Positions 23,601 through 34,112 of a stretch of 43,100 nucleotides of DNA are shown one piece after another. Position 1 is the stretch's first letter. The number at the start of each line of letters is the position of its first letter. The notes under the pieces were generated by a model, which saw only the letters and a list, made by a program, of their open reading frames with translations, had not been told where the DNA came from and searched no databases. Location of the stretch: positions 1 to 43,100 of the forward strand of contig CALSCR010002816.1 in the NCBI GenBank assembly GCA_943704495.1, read 5' to 3'. This stretch comes from Pigoraptor chileana. Taxonomy: Eukaryota; Opisthokonta; Filasterea. The position numbers were made by a program, and so were the translations under genes.

Positions 23601-24184
23601 ACTCGCACTCCCACGGTGGTCACTCTCATGGCGGTCACTCTCACGGCGGTCACTCCCACGGTGGTCACTCTCACGGCGGCGCCGCCCAAGCACAACAACC
23701 TCCGCGCGCTGACACACAAGCGACTGAAGCCCAACAACCTCCTCGCGCTGACACACCAGCGACTGAAACACAACAACCTTCTCGCGCTGAAGCCGCACAA
23801 GTGCAGCCCAATGCTGATCTTCCCGTGGCAGCGAAAGTTGAGTCTGGCTCCGACGGCGGCCACTCTCACTCTCACGCCGGCGCACAAGCACAGCCCCATT
23901 CTCACAGCCACTCACATGGACACGACGAAGGGCATGTACACTCGCACAAGAAGCACAAGGACGCAGAGCCCCACTCGCACTCGCACTCGCACTCTCACGG
24001 AAAGAACGACGCCCACACGCATGATAACGTGCACACACACTCGCACGGAAAGCACGTCGACTCGCACTCAGACACACACTCTCACGGGAAGCCTGATGCC
24101 CACAGCCACGACCACCCGCACCACGAGAAGCGGGAGAAGGACAAGTACAAACGCCCGGCTGACCACGGCCAAGCACATCCGTGA
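20645..24184 (+). CDS. Type II membrane-anchored alpha/beta hydrolase with His-rich C-terminal tail
   Basis: Six exons (20645-21304, 21468-21671, 21935-22207, 22476-22760, 23147-23290, 23501-24184) encode 749 residues. Residues 1-195 are charged and rich in Lys, Glu and Ser, with a KKDA repeat. A single membrane segment at about 196-216 (CVALAVSMFVFFLGTFML), preceded by HARSRG, fits a signal anchor with the enzyme in the lumen or outside. The alpha/beta hydrolase core (about 240-525) resembles the haloalkane dehalogenase/epoxide hydrolase/MEST group: oxyanion HGLPASSYSYR, Asp337 nucleophile in VCHDIAGP, acid in ATRDTV, and His506 in QEDHP. The triad therefore looks complete. The last 200 residues are a low-complexity tail with many HSHGG and HSHSHSH runs, like metal-binding loops of ZIP transporters. 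The substrate is unknown, and wax or other ester cleavage would be a guess from neighbours. Confidence 0.82.
20996..21031 (+). repeat. 12-bp tandem coding repeat (AKKD)3
   Basis: Three exact copies of GCGAAAAAGGAT encode AKKDAKKDAKKD in the cytosolic N-terminal region of the hydrolase, followed by a diverged copy. The unit is a whole number of codons, so expansion keeps frame. Confidence 0.9.
23599..23682 (+). repeat. 15-bp tandem coding repeat (GHSHG)n
   Basis: About five copies of a unit close to GGTCACTCTCACGGC encode GHSHG repeats at the start of the histidine-rich tail. Copies differ mainly at synonymous third positions, which suggests the peptide is under selection rather than freshly expanded. 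Confidence 0.85.
23693..23794 (+). repeat. 39-bp tandem coding repeat, 2.6 copies
   Basis: Units at 23693-23731, 23732-23770 and a partial at 23771-23794 encode QQPPRADTQATEA-like repeats between the two His-rich blocks. The period is a multiple of three, so the frame is kept. Confidence 0.85.
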
Positions 24185-25116
24185 ATTGTTTCCGAGTCGG
24201 CGCGCTGTGCTGCGTGCTGTGTGGTCTTTTGTAAGGCTCTCGTTGCGTTTTGATGTTTTCAGCATTGTATAGTGTCTTGTAAAACCGCAATGTCATGCGA
24301 TGCCTATACGTTTCCTCGGTTGCAAAACACAGGCACAGACAGAGGGCGTTCGAAGAGCATAATTCTGTATGACGTGTGCAGAACTTTTGGGTCAAGACTT
24401 GCCGCTTTTCTATTGAGCGATATTGTAACTATCTCGATCGTCCGCACTTTTAATTGTCCCAAATAATCGATCGAATCACGGAGGACGGCCAAGGAAGAGT
24501 CGCAGTCTCCACTGTCTTCATCTGCGCGCGCAGAGGCTGTGGATCCATTTATAAGTCTTAGAGCGGGCGAAAACAGTTGCAGTATTGTGTCTAGAGGGAG
24601 GGGATTTGTGGCCGAATGGCGTCAATGGCGCATAAACTAAGTAAGCCTGATCCCGACTGCCGAATGCCGAAGTGACATAAGGCACTGACGATATAATCGA
24701 GCTGGAATTGCGTTGTCGTGACTGTACCCACAAAATAGACGACAAGAGAAAACGAAGCAGCAATATTGCCGTTGTTGTTGGTGGTTGTTGTTGGTTGTTG
24801 ACTGGTGGTTGGGGACCACGGCCGTTTTGCAGTGCCGCAGGTGATCACGTGCAGCCGGGTGTCCGCCGGGGTGGGGCACCAAATTTTAATCCCCGCCAAA
24901 TTCGATAGTCAGTACTCATAAGCATAGTGGCGAGGCAGGAAGTCGGCCTCAGTCGGAGTCGGTGACACCCAACTGCAGTAGTGATTTGGGTGGGCTTGGC
25001 CTATGCTGTGTTGCACGGATCGTCACTGCTTGTATTGACGAATTCAGGAAGGCAGCATGTTGATTTACGAATACGTAATACCACTCACAGGTTGCAGTCA
25101 AGGTTGACACTGCGCT
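24185..25116. other. Intergenic region after the hydrolase gene, no gene seen
   Basis: The hydrolase 3' end lies here. A GTTGTTGTTGGTGGTTG-type repeat is at 24768-24805. A GTCGG-rich patch at 24940-24965 faintly resembles sequence at 31380-31470. No open frame with a domain was found on either strand. Confidence 0.5.
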
Positions 25117-25191
25117 ATGATGGCAGTTTCGTCGCCTGAAGACCTTCTGAATCCTTTTCCGAAGGCGGTTAAAACTGAACTGGGAAAGAAG
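25117..25191 (+). CDS. Possible first exon of an unresolved small gene
   Basis: An ATG opens 25 codons (MMAVSSPEDLLNPFPKAVK...) that end exactly at a good donor, AAG|gtacgc. Downstream, an in-frame continuation is possible around 25311-25440 (IQPDYSRLVSVLSG...), but acceptor choice is unclear and the frame runs toward the 3' end of the antisense amidoligase gene. It may be a real small gene, a non-coding transcript, or chance. No family is recognised. Confidence 0.25.
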
Positions 25192-25559
25192 GTACGCCCC
25201 GCCCTTCCATGATATTCAAAAGATTCTTGGACACAAATTAAGAAGAAATGATGTAAAAGGATTTTATATTCACAATCCCAACCTGATGTTCTGTGGACGT
25301 CAAGATACAGCCGGACTACAGTCGGCTTGTGAGTGTGCTTTCAGGCTGCCATCCCGTCGCAAATCGGCTAATCTTTTTTCAAGCTCAAATTTCAGCACAA
25401 ATCGTGCCAGGGTCAATCGATTCACGTCAGAATCTCGTCAAAAAGGACACCAACACACACACACATGCGCGCGCATACACCCTCACAGTCGATGATGGAT
25501 ACACAATATTACGCACACAAAACGATTCACAAAAACACATTAACACTCTTTCAAAAAGG

Positions 25560-28500
25560 TCACATATCTATGGTCGAACCGGAGGAGTCGGCCGCAATCT
25601 GCATCCCTTCCAGTGGAACGTTGAGGTTCGAGTGTGTTTCGCTCACGTTTCCAAGTGATGCCGCCACTCTCAAATTGGTATGTGAGGATTCCTCGGGTGC
25701 ATCAATGAAGACGTTGCTGATGTCGGCACTCTTTCCCGAACTGTCTTCGCTTCGTTGCGACGAGCCACGGCTTCCACGGCGCGGACGCGACGAATCAGAG
25801 TCTGCAGGAGCGATGGCAACCGTAGGAACGTGTTTTGAAGCACTGGCGACTGCGGTACCGGGCGCCTTGCCAGCCTGTGCAGCCGGGTGCTCATCGTCCG
25901 AAGCGGAGATAGGTCCACTGCCGCGCCAGCTCACACGCATGTCGTTGATGATTGGTGTGGGAACGCTGCCCACCGCCGACATGGCATAGCTTTCACTTCC
26001 GCGGCGACTCAGTGATGCGGCAACGGCACCAGAAGTGCATCCAGCACCAACATCTCCGTTTGGAGATTCAGTGCGTCGAATTTCGACGACGGTGCCGTTG
26101 TCCATGGTGACAACTTCGGGGGGGCTTGCGATTGTGCCTTGCATGGCCAGCACGGCCGGGTCGGAGACCACTCCGCCCTCCTCGTTGCGGATGTTCACGC
26201 GCTGCAAGCCGTAGCTGCCACTCCTGCAATATCACGAGACGGAAGATATCAAGGAAGAAGAGAGGGTGGACGAGCAAACGGGGTTGAGTACTGCGAACAG
26301 CGCCTGCAGTGGTACAAGTGCCTAAGTAGCCATCACAAACAACAAACATCAACATCATCAACAACAACAACAGCAGCAATACCCACACTCTCTTTCTTCT
26401 GTACACGAGGAGCCCGACCACTCCACCGATGACCGCAACGCCTCCCACGGCAGCGCCTATGGCAAGTCCCATGGAAGATCCACCGCCGCCACTGCCACTG
26501 TTACTTGTTCCGCCGCCGCCGCCGCCGCCGTCGTCCGGGTCTGGCAGGGGCGATGATGCGATGCCCGTGATCGAGAGACCGAGCGCCGCGGCAATCGCAT
26601 CCTGAGCGGCAAGCACTGCGGCGAGAAGAACGTCGCCAGGAATGACGATTTCGCCGTCGGCGCCCATAACCGCAACGTAAAACACAACCTCGAGGGTGGT
26701 CCCGACCTGAATGTACTGCAGAATCACGACGTCGTCGGATCCGACGGTTGAGATCACTGTCTCCCTCCGCTTGCGAAACGCCAGTGCGTTCTTGGCAAGT
26801 GCCTTGCTGACGGCGGATGCAATCGCATTTTTGAAGCCGGCCTCGTATTGAGCTTGGAATGTCGCTTGGTTGACATTGGCAAAGGCGATTTTGATGGCGG
26901 CTTTGCGTGCGGCCGCAGACGGGTTCGATGTGGACCGCGGTTGAGAGGAGGTTGTGGAAGCCTTTGCAGTGGCGGTAGATGTGGCGGACGACGACAGCAC
27001 AAAGGACGTCGTAAGCACGGTTGGTGCGGAAGATGGAATGGATGTCGATGAAATGTGAGGCTCGGCACTTCGCACAGAGCGCACAGTTTCGGTTAAGACT
27101 GTGGAGGAGGCGGCAATCGACTCTTCTGCTGATGACGCCGACACGGAAGAAGATCCCGACGCCGAAGGTGAAGGTGAGGCTGAAGATGACGCAGACGCCG
27201 ACTTTGACGCCGACGCCGAGGCCGACGCCGAAGGTGAATGTGAGGCTGAAGATGACACCGACGCCGACTTTGACTTGACAGGCGGAGGTACATACGAAGA
27301 TCCAACCGCTGCGGCTGAAGACGAGGAGAGATGTGACACATGAACTGTCGATGTCGGACGGGCCGGAGGAGTCGTGTGGTGGGATGAGGGCTTGAGGCTG
27401 GATGTGTGTGTGGGTGCGGGCGACGATTCCGATGTCGCGTGTGGTTTGATGGTCGATGATTTGATGAGGGTGTGCGTGGCCGTTACAGTCATAGTCGCAG
27501 TCGCAGTGTTGGTTGCCGTTGCCGTCCGCGTCTCGGTCGACGTGAACATGCCGTACTGACAGAACTCCCCGTAATAGTCGTCGGTGCACTCGCAAAAGAA
27601 TCCCTTGTCCTCGTCGACGCACGTGCCGCCGTTCTGACATGGATTGGGGTTGCAAGTCCCCAGCGTGCCATATGCAAAGAGATCAATCGATTCCTCGTCC
27701 TCGTTGTCCTCAATGTTAAACTCCGCCTCGGCGACCTCGTCAACAACAAGTGCTTTCCCTTCCTCACCATCGGACATCACATCCCCGATCCAGTCCGCAC
27801 GTTGCCGCACGTTTGTGTATTGGGCGCCTGCTGTGCCAAAATCGCGCCTAACATCGTCAATGTCGCGCCTCACAGCGTCGGACAATAATTCGTGCGTGTT
27901 TTCGTCCGGAAATTCTGTGTCGGGGTCCATGGCGTCTTCCCCGGCGTACTCGTCGTAGTCCACGCTTTCGCCTTCAAGGGAAGCCCACAGGTCCGCAACT
28001 ACGGGCATTTCCTCATTTGGCATCGCAGGGTTCTCATTCTCCGGGCGACGGGCATCGATGGCTTGTGCCGTTCTCACAGCAGCATCAGCCGCCCGCGCCA
28101 CCTTGTCTGCCTTTGCCTTTGCCGCGGCCTCCCTCTTCTTGCGGGAGTCGATGCGCGCGTCCCTGGCGACGCTCCGCTCATTGGGAAGCACTTCCGCCCA
28201 GTCTTCGCTCGTCTCGTCCTTGATACCAACAAGGAGTGACTCAAACTCTGACGGATCCAAACTCAGACTCTTCAGCAGCTCGATCGCGAGCGCACGGACG
28301 TCGGCAGGGTTACTTGGCAACAGGTCGACGGCGGACTCACCTCCGAGAGGTACCTGCGGTAACCGCCCGTCAATTGACACTGCAATCTGTTGGGATGCGT
28401 CCGCACACGCCTTCTCGACGAGGGCGCGGCAGAACTTGACGGCGAGACGAACTGCCTCGGCAGAGAGGAGGTCAAAAGCCCGGAATTCGACAGTTGTCTT

Positions 28501-29858
28501 GCGGCCCGTGTATGTTGGGTTGACTGGAATCAGGTTGGCAATGTTGAGGCTGTGGTATTTCCAGATGCGCTTCATTGTGCTGAAGCGCTCCATGCTCGCC
28601 GCACTGTTGCCGGTGGCAGCGTCGCTGGAAAGACCGACGAACGCAAGCTCGGCGTCGAGGTAGTCGTCAAACACGTTTTTCAGGCCACCAACAGTGACAA
28701 AGGAGATGTCGCCATCTGCGGAGATCTCACCAACTCGCTCGACAAGACCCGGATGGACCTCGCTGATTGTTCGCGAGAATGGATTGCGGGATCCGCCAAA
28801 GTGACGCGTCGCAAAGAGGCGGCGTATGAGCGGCTCGATCTTCTCGTGCATGACAAGCAAGTTGGCGAGTCCGAGCGCCGGCGTCGACATGGACGCACCG
28901 TCTCCCCCGAGCAGGCACGTGCCGTTGACGTGGACGTGTGACGCCGACTTTGCGCCGCGCCCGACGAGTCCGGACGACCAGAGTGCGAGTGCAACCGCCT
29001 CCGCTTCGCTTGGGTCCACCAAGGGTGGGAAGACGACCTCGTATCCGTCGTAAATGCCCGTGGTGGTAACATACTCTGAGGTTACCTTCCACGTGCGTCC
29101 CTTTGGGTCGATCCACGAGGATGTTCGGACCTGCATATGACGCAAGACGCATGTGCGGGAGTGGCGACGGTTAGTTTGGCATGGGAAGGACAAAGTTGCA
29201 TTATCAGTGTGATTCGCGTTGTCGACGTAGCATGATTCATGCAATGCTCGCCTCAGTTGTCCCTAACGTAACACCGCAGCGGGAGTATTTCATATCTCTT
29301 TGCTGATTGAATCCTACTCTGCATTGGGTTACTCACCCGACGGGGCTCATATTTGTTTGGGAAACGAGGATGGGGCACCGGCGTGACCTCGTGGTGGATG
29401 GCGGGGAAGTCGGCGCCAAACACACCTCGTGCAAACGTGGCAATGACGGCCTCATAATTTTCCTGGGGAATGTCATTGATGTGCGGGATGCGCATCTTGC
29501 CCATGCCAGCAAACTCCATCTCCACACCGAACGATGGACCTGGACCCACCATTTGGAAATTGGAAAGTTAAACCGTTTGGTAAGGATTCACGTAAAAACA
29601 GCGCACACACTAATCCTGTCTGTACATCTGAGACCATGATTGAGATTTTTTTTTCCAGTTGTGATGCCAAGGGCGAGTGCACACGGTTTCGTTCCTCGCA
29701 CCCTTCCACTACCCACCATCATGCGACTCGTGCGCACTGACAACGGCATACAAGGAGGCTGCCAGCAGAGCATGCATTGCAAATCCCCAAAGGAGCCTCC
29801 GCGAGTACCCTGCCCGGGCTGATGCGCGCGTGGATGCGGCGGCACACACGGGGTGCAT
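25560..29858 (-). CDS. Single-pass membrane protein with extracellular amidoligase, EGF and mucin-like stalk
   Basis: Four exons (29858-29717, 29539-29337, 29130-26387, 26223-25560) give 1250 residues. Exon 1 is a signal peptide (RRLLWGFAMHALLAASLYAVVSA, likely cut near 42). Residues about 50-350 match the glutamine-synthetase-fold amidoligase_2 family: FGVEMEF at 51-57, GYEVVFPPL, SHVHVNG near 178, and TTVEFRAFD near 330. A charged, partly coiled region follows, then one EGF domain (about 605-643, CNPNPCQNGGTC...CEC). A Ser/Thr/Ala-rich stalk spans about 645-840 and a compact Val/Ile-rich domain, perhaps SEA-like, about 845-980. The membrane span is at about 1003-1025 (AIGAAVGGVAVIGGVVGLLVY), followed by RRKR stop-transfer residues. 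The cytosolic tail of about 220 residues is Ser-rich with basic RRGS sites. The family makes peptide-like bonds with ATP; activity outside the cell is unproven. Confidence 0.82.
27105..27280 (-). repeat. Ser/Ala-rich coding repeat in the stalk
   Basis: Hexanucleotide-like GACGCC/GAAGGC units repeat on the plus strand. On the coding strand they read as SASASASASKSASASS-type dipeptide repeats. This is the core of the mucin-like stalk and a probable O-glycosylation region. Length variation between strains would be expected. Confidence 0.75.
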
Positions 29859-30639
29859 TGCTGACCGCGGCAATGCCGTCATCTTCTGTGCGCCCCACAG
29901 GGCTGAAGCGGACTGATAAGAATTCCCAGCTCTCTACTTCGGCGAAGGACGTGATTATGGAAGGCGGGTCTATCAATTGGTCATCTAATGTGTTACAGGC
30001 AAGCGTCGGTCGCGCTGCCGTCAATATTGAAGAACAGTGCTGATACCTGAAGATAGATATAGAGCATGAGGGAAGCCGACACACTGCCAAGCGACTGAGT
30101 AACTCAAGGTTCGCTCTTTTGCTCACGTGGCGGTCTGTAACTTCACAGTGTGTGTTCCTGTGGCCTCCGTCACATGTGGGACCCATCACTGTCTGTCTTG
30201 CGACTGTCGGCAGCTAATGTTCTGTGCGCTGCGCCCACACACGCGCACGCACACCTGCTGGGCGCCTTACTATGGCAACATGCCCCGACCGAATGACGCA
30301 CGCGCGCATTGGTGTGTGCGTGTATTGCCGGTGTGTTGTGTGTGGCTGGCTGGCTGCGTGACAACTATGGAAAAAGAGAATAAAATCGTGTTTTAATATG
30401 CCCGCGTATGTATTGAACTCCGAGGCACATTTTTATGTTCCCACGCACACCATGCCGAATAAAAAAGTGCAAGGCAACGGGACCAGTTGGAAGTGGCGCA
30501 TGATGAACCCAGCTACCTCGGTGACATGACTGTGAGTTGAGTATGATGTTTTTTGACATTGGTGGGCTCCTCATGTCAAAATCCTGTCAAAAACCAAAAT
30601 AGGAAATAAGTGAAAAAATAAATAGTACAAAATCAAAAA

Positions 30640-30688
30640 AATATCTTCCTTACAATAGTCATACATAACAATTTGTAAGAAAGATATT
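30640..30688. repeat. Inverted repeat, 16-bp arms
   Basis: The arms AATATCTTCCTTACAA (30640-30655) and TTGTAAGAAAGATATT (30673-30688) are complementary at 15 of 16 positions around a 17-base loop. It could be a hairpin or the core of a small non-autonomous element. No flanking duplication was identified. Confidence 0.65.
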
Positions 30689-31095
30689 AAAGGCGTAAAT
30701 AAAATTGTTTATGCATACGGATAAATGTTTCAAGTTCTGTCACGCAAAGTGGTAACTTCGTATGGGATTTGTATTAGCAATAAACCGAATAAATTATCGA
30801 CCGGAGCCTCATTAACGGGACATTTGTCGGTCACCGCAGCCGTCACTAAGCAACTGAAGTGGTTGCGTCGGAATGTGAGAGAGTAAGACGAGCCGTCGCC
30901 GCATCCTGCATGTTACTCTGGTGCAGTCTCACTGACACAAGAGCTAATAATAATGGACATTCAGAGATCCTGCTGACAGAGACCAACTCGGACCGAGAAA
31001 CACAGACTGCCGGCCGGGGCTGAAGCTACTGGCCAGTGACGGCCATGCCGCTGATGAACTGCCGGCCTGTCCGGCAAAAGCCATTTTGACTAAAC

Positions 31096-31122
31096 GGTCA
31101 CGCCGCCGCCCCGGCGGCGACC
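31096..31122. repeat. GC-rich hairpin
   Basis: CGCCGCC and GGCGGCG pair around a short C-rich loop, and outer GGTC/GACC bases extend the stem with a small bulge. It sits in the GC-rich half of the intergenic region. Function is unknown. Confidence 0.5.
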
Positions 31123-31389
31123 GGCAATTAAAATTGTACTGCACGGGAAAGTAGCTTGAACAAAAATGTAAAATGGACTTAAATTGCAAATTGTGCAAAC
31201 GGCAAATGGCCAGTTGCCGCCGGGGCTGCCGCGAGCCCGGTGCCGCATCAGTTGCCAGCATTATGTTCATGTGCCTGAATGTGATACCAACTGGCGGCCA
31301 CGAGGGGCCTAGCAGCATCGACATCAGTCCTGCCGGCCGGCTTTAATCAAAACAGCGGTCTGCTGGCGGTGTTGTCGGAGCTGCACGTT

Positions 31390-31434
31390 GACTCAGTGGT
31401 CTCTCGGTGGCATCCGCGGCCGCCGCACTGAGTC
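31390..31434. repeat. Inverted repeat GACTCAGTG ... CACTGAGTC
   Basis: Two perfect 9-base arms lie 27 bases apart at 31390-31398 and 31426-31434. The TGAGTC half resembles an AP-1/Gcn4 half site, and two of them in inverted orientation about 300 bases before KDSR could be a binding pair. Confidence 0.5.
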
Positions 31435-31728
31435 GGTGCCAGAGTGCGCAGTCGGCGGTCAGTCCAGAATTGAGGGCGATTGATCCGTCACGTCACGTGA
31501 TATACTACTTCATCAGCCGAAATCAGCAATAAGTAGTGCAGTAGGAAGTGGGCATAAACGTTTGCACCCTATTTTGTTGCTTCGGGGCCGCTATCGAACA
31601 GCGAGCACATCCTGACTATCGGCGACTGTGCAACTGAAGGACCAGAAGAGAGTATTATCTTCTTTTGAAATTCTCGTACAAGATATTCGGTATCATCATT
31701 TGGGTCAAAAGCATTCGCTCCTGCGAGA

Positions 31729-34112
31729 ATGTTGTCGACATGCTGCTGGTCGTGGACCACGTGGGTTGCATCTGCCATCGGCGTGCTTGCTGTCATGGCA
31801 AAGGCATGGTCGCTCATGGCGCGCCGGCCATTTGACGCAAAGGGGAAGCACGTGTTTGTGACCGGAGGCAGCACTGGTCTTGGACTGGCAACTGCAGTGC
31901 GGTTTGCGAGACTTGGCGGTGGGTGGTGGGCTGGATGGGCAACTCACACGGTCTCTTCATCTTATCTTGCGATTGAAACAACTCTCTGATGCATTAGTCC
32001 ATCAAGGATGAGGGAGAACATGTAGTACAGTGTTGTAAATCTCATGCACGATCACAACTACAAAACACTTTTGATGTAAATGGGAGTGGTCTCATGTAAG
32101 TATTTTCCCTTTTATTTCAACCGCCCGGTTAGCGAACGTCACCGTTGCATCTCGCAGCGAGCACAATCTAAACCGTGCAAAAGAGCTTCTCGAGAAGTCG
32201 CGTGTTTCTGCAAGCCAAAAGTTTCTCGCAATCCGCTGCGACGTTGTGGATTTCGCTCAGGCAAGTGCATGCTATGATTGTTGTCGTTAGAGCACTTCAA
32301 TCCGAACTCAAGCAACAACCAGTCACAACTATCGCACATAAACTTCTCCCGTTTTCCTTACTTTCCACCGCTGAATCCACGGCATCGCAATCATAGCCAA
32401 AAACAGTCCCAACTCACACTTCCTTGCCTTACGCAATCACCACACACGAAATGCACATCTGCAAATGCACCATGCATGCATGCGCGCACACACCCCCGAC
32501 TTTCTTCCTGTGCAGACAACTCACGCCGTACAACAGTCGGAAGCTGCAAACGGCAGGGCAATCGACTTCCTCATCTGCTCAGCGGGTCTTGCATTTCCAG
32601 GCTACTTTCTCCACCAGGACATATCCCTATACAGGGCACAAATGGATCTCAACTATTTCGGATGTGTGAATGTTGCCAAGGTCAGTCTCGTGCCTACGTG
32701 TGTGTTTTGCATCCGCTTCAGTGTGGTATGTGCGCGTGTATGGTCCCTGTGTGCGCATGTGTGTTCCTCACTGTGTGTGGATGTGTGCATGCCTGTGCCT
32801 TTTGCAGGCTGCTGCGCCGGGGATGGTGGCGCGTGGGAGCGGGCACATCTGTCTCGTCAGCTCGGGTATTGTGTGCTTCCCCATGATTGGATACACGCAG
32901 TACTGCCCCACCAAGTACGCACTCCGGGGCTTCTCAGACTGCTTGCGGTGCGTGGGGAATGACCGATGCACAACACACACTTGCGGATGTTGTTGCGGGA
33001 TGTTGCCACCTCACGTTCAATAATGCTGCAAATTCAAAATTGTACAATCTGGAAATGATATGTTGGGTGGATCATTTATACGGTAGTCGTCTTTGTCATG
33101 TGTGTTTGCTCTCCATTGCATTGCTTCAGGAGCGAATTGCGGCCGCACAACGTCGATGTCAGCATTTACTTTCCCGCCAACATCGACTCGCCTGGATATG
33201 AACAGGAGAACCTGGCCAAGCCTGTGGAGACGAGGGAGCTGGAGGGGGCATCCACTCCAGTTAGGTGTGCATATTTGGGTTACTTACGTGCATCTTTTTA
33301 TTTTTGTTGTGTGTGTATGTGTGTGTGTGTGTTTACTGCCTTTTCGACTGTGTTCATCACTTATGTGGAAATTGGCGTCATGCTTAATGACCCATTATGT
33401 GGAGTCCGCGGGCAATGAGCCCACGACAGTGCTTTGAATCCAGCATATCTTTCACATGGCCCCACGTGAGTGTAATGTCTGGACTGAGAATGTTCCTCTC
33501 TCTCCTTGTCGCTGTTACCCTTCAAATAGCCCCGAATCCGCCGCCGAGTGTCTTGTTCGCGGCATTCAAAACGGTGCGTCATATCTGTTCCCACGCTCGG
33601 CACACCCTTTTTGGAATGCGCCACGAAATGCGCATTCGCTGTCCAGACAATTGTATGCATGGCCCAAGCCATTCATCCCCGTGCGCACAAACTCTCAAAA
33701 TGGCGCTTGTGCTCAACCCACCTGCTGAACGCATCGCATGTCTTATCCTTCCTTTCTTGTCTCCTTGAGCATGCCAATAGATTGATGTTTTATTTTTTCA
33801 TTATTTCTTACAATTTTACGATTTTTCTCTCCTTTCCTCCCCTCGCATTCCCACTCCATCGCTGTGCACATTATGTGTGCAGGATCATACGCCTTCACCA
33901 ACGACTTGCTCACGCGAGTGGGACTGATCGGCTGCGGCACCTTAGCACCCAGAGACAACATCATCACAGATGCCCTGTTCGCACCACTTGTAATCCTCAT
34001 TCTCGGCGTCGTTCGAGTTATTTTCGACTCGACTGTCTCAAAATTTGCGGCACAAAAGAAGGAAGGTGCGGTTGGTGCTGCCGCTCCGGCTGCCCCGAAG
34101 AAAACGGAATGA
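31729..34112 (+). CDS. KDSR: 3-ketodihydrosphingosine reductase (KDSR/TSC10)
   Basis: Seven exons (31729-31918, 32133-32260, 32516-32680, 32808-32947, 33130-33264, 33530-33573, 33883-34112) encode 343 residues; human KDSR has 332. It is a short-chain dehydrogenase: an N-terminal membrane segment, cofactor site VTGGSTGLGLA, CSAG, and catalytic Ser179/180 with Tyr193 and Lys197 (YCPTK). IDSPGYEQENLAKPVETREL matches the KDSR-specific TDTPGFAEENRTKPLETR. C-terminal hydrophobic helices (LFAPLVILILGVVRVIF) anchor it, and the last residues KKTE form a dilysine ER-retrieval signal. It reduces 3-ketodihydrosphingosine to dihydrosphingosine on the cytosolic ER face. Intron 2 uses a GC donor (CAG|gcaagt). 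Confidence 0.92.
32261..32515 (+). other. GC-AG intron in KDSR
   Basis: The exon ends TTCGCTCAG and the intron starts gcaagt. Apart from the C this is a perfect donor, which is the usual context for GC-AG introns. No GT nearby keeps the frame with the conserved DVVDFAQ-TTHAVQQ join. Confidence 0.75.

Larger units (their letters stand above)
29859..31728. promoter_or_regulatory. Long divergent intergenic region upstream of the amidoligase gene and KDSR
   Basis: At about 1.9 kb this is the longest gene-free stretch. From left to right it has a CA-rich patch near 30236-30260, an AT-rich block (30560-30830) with a hairpin, and a GC-rich block (30960-31480) full of GCCGG and CCGCCG motifs. A TCACGTGA E-box lies at 31493-31500, about 230 bases before the KDSR ATG. 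No protein or RNA gene was recognised. Confidence 0.5.

Noticed and set aside
23599-24130. Histidine-rich region as a ZIP or other zinc transporter gene
   Set aside because: No membrane helices follow, and the exon is in frame with the hydrolase through a good acceptor.
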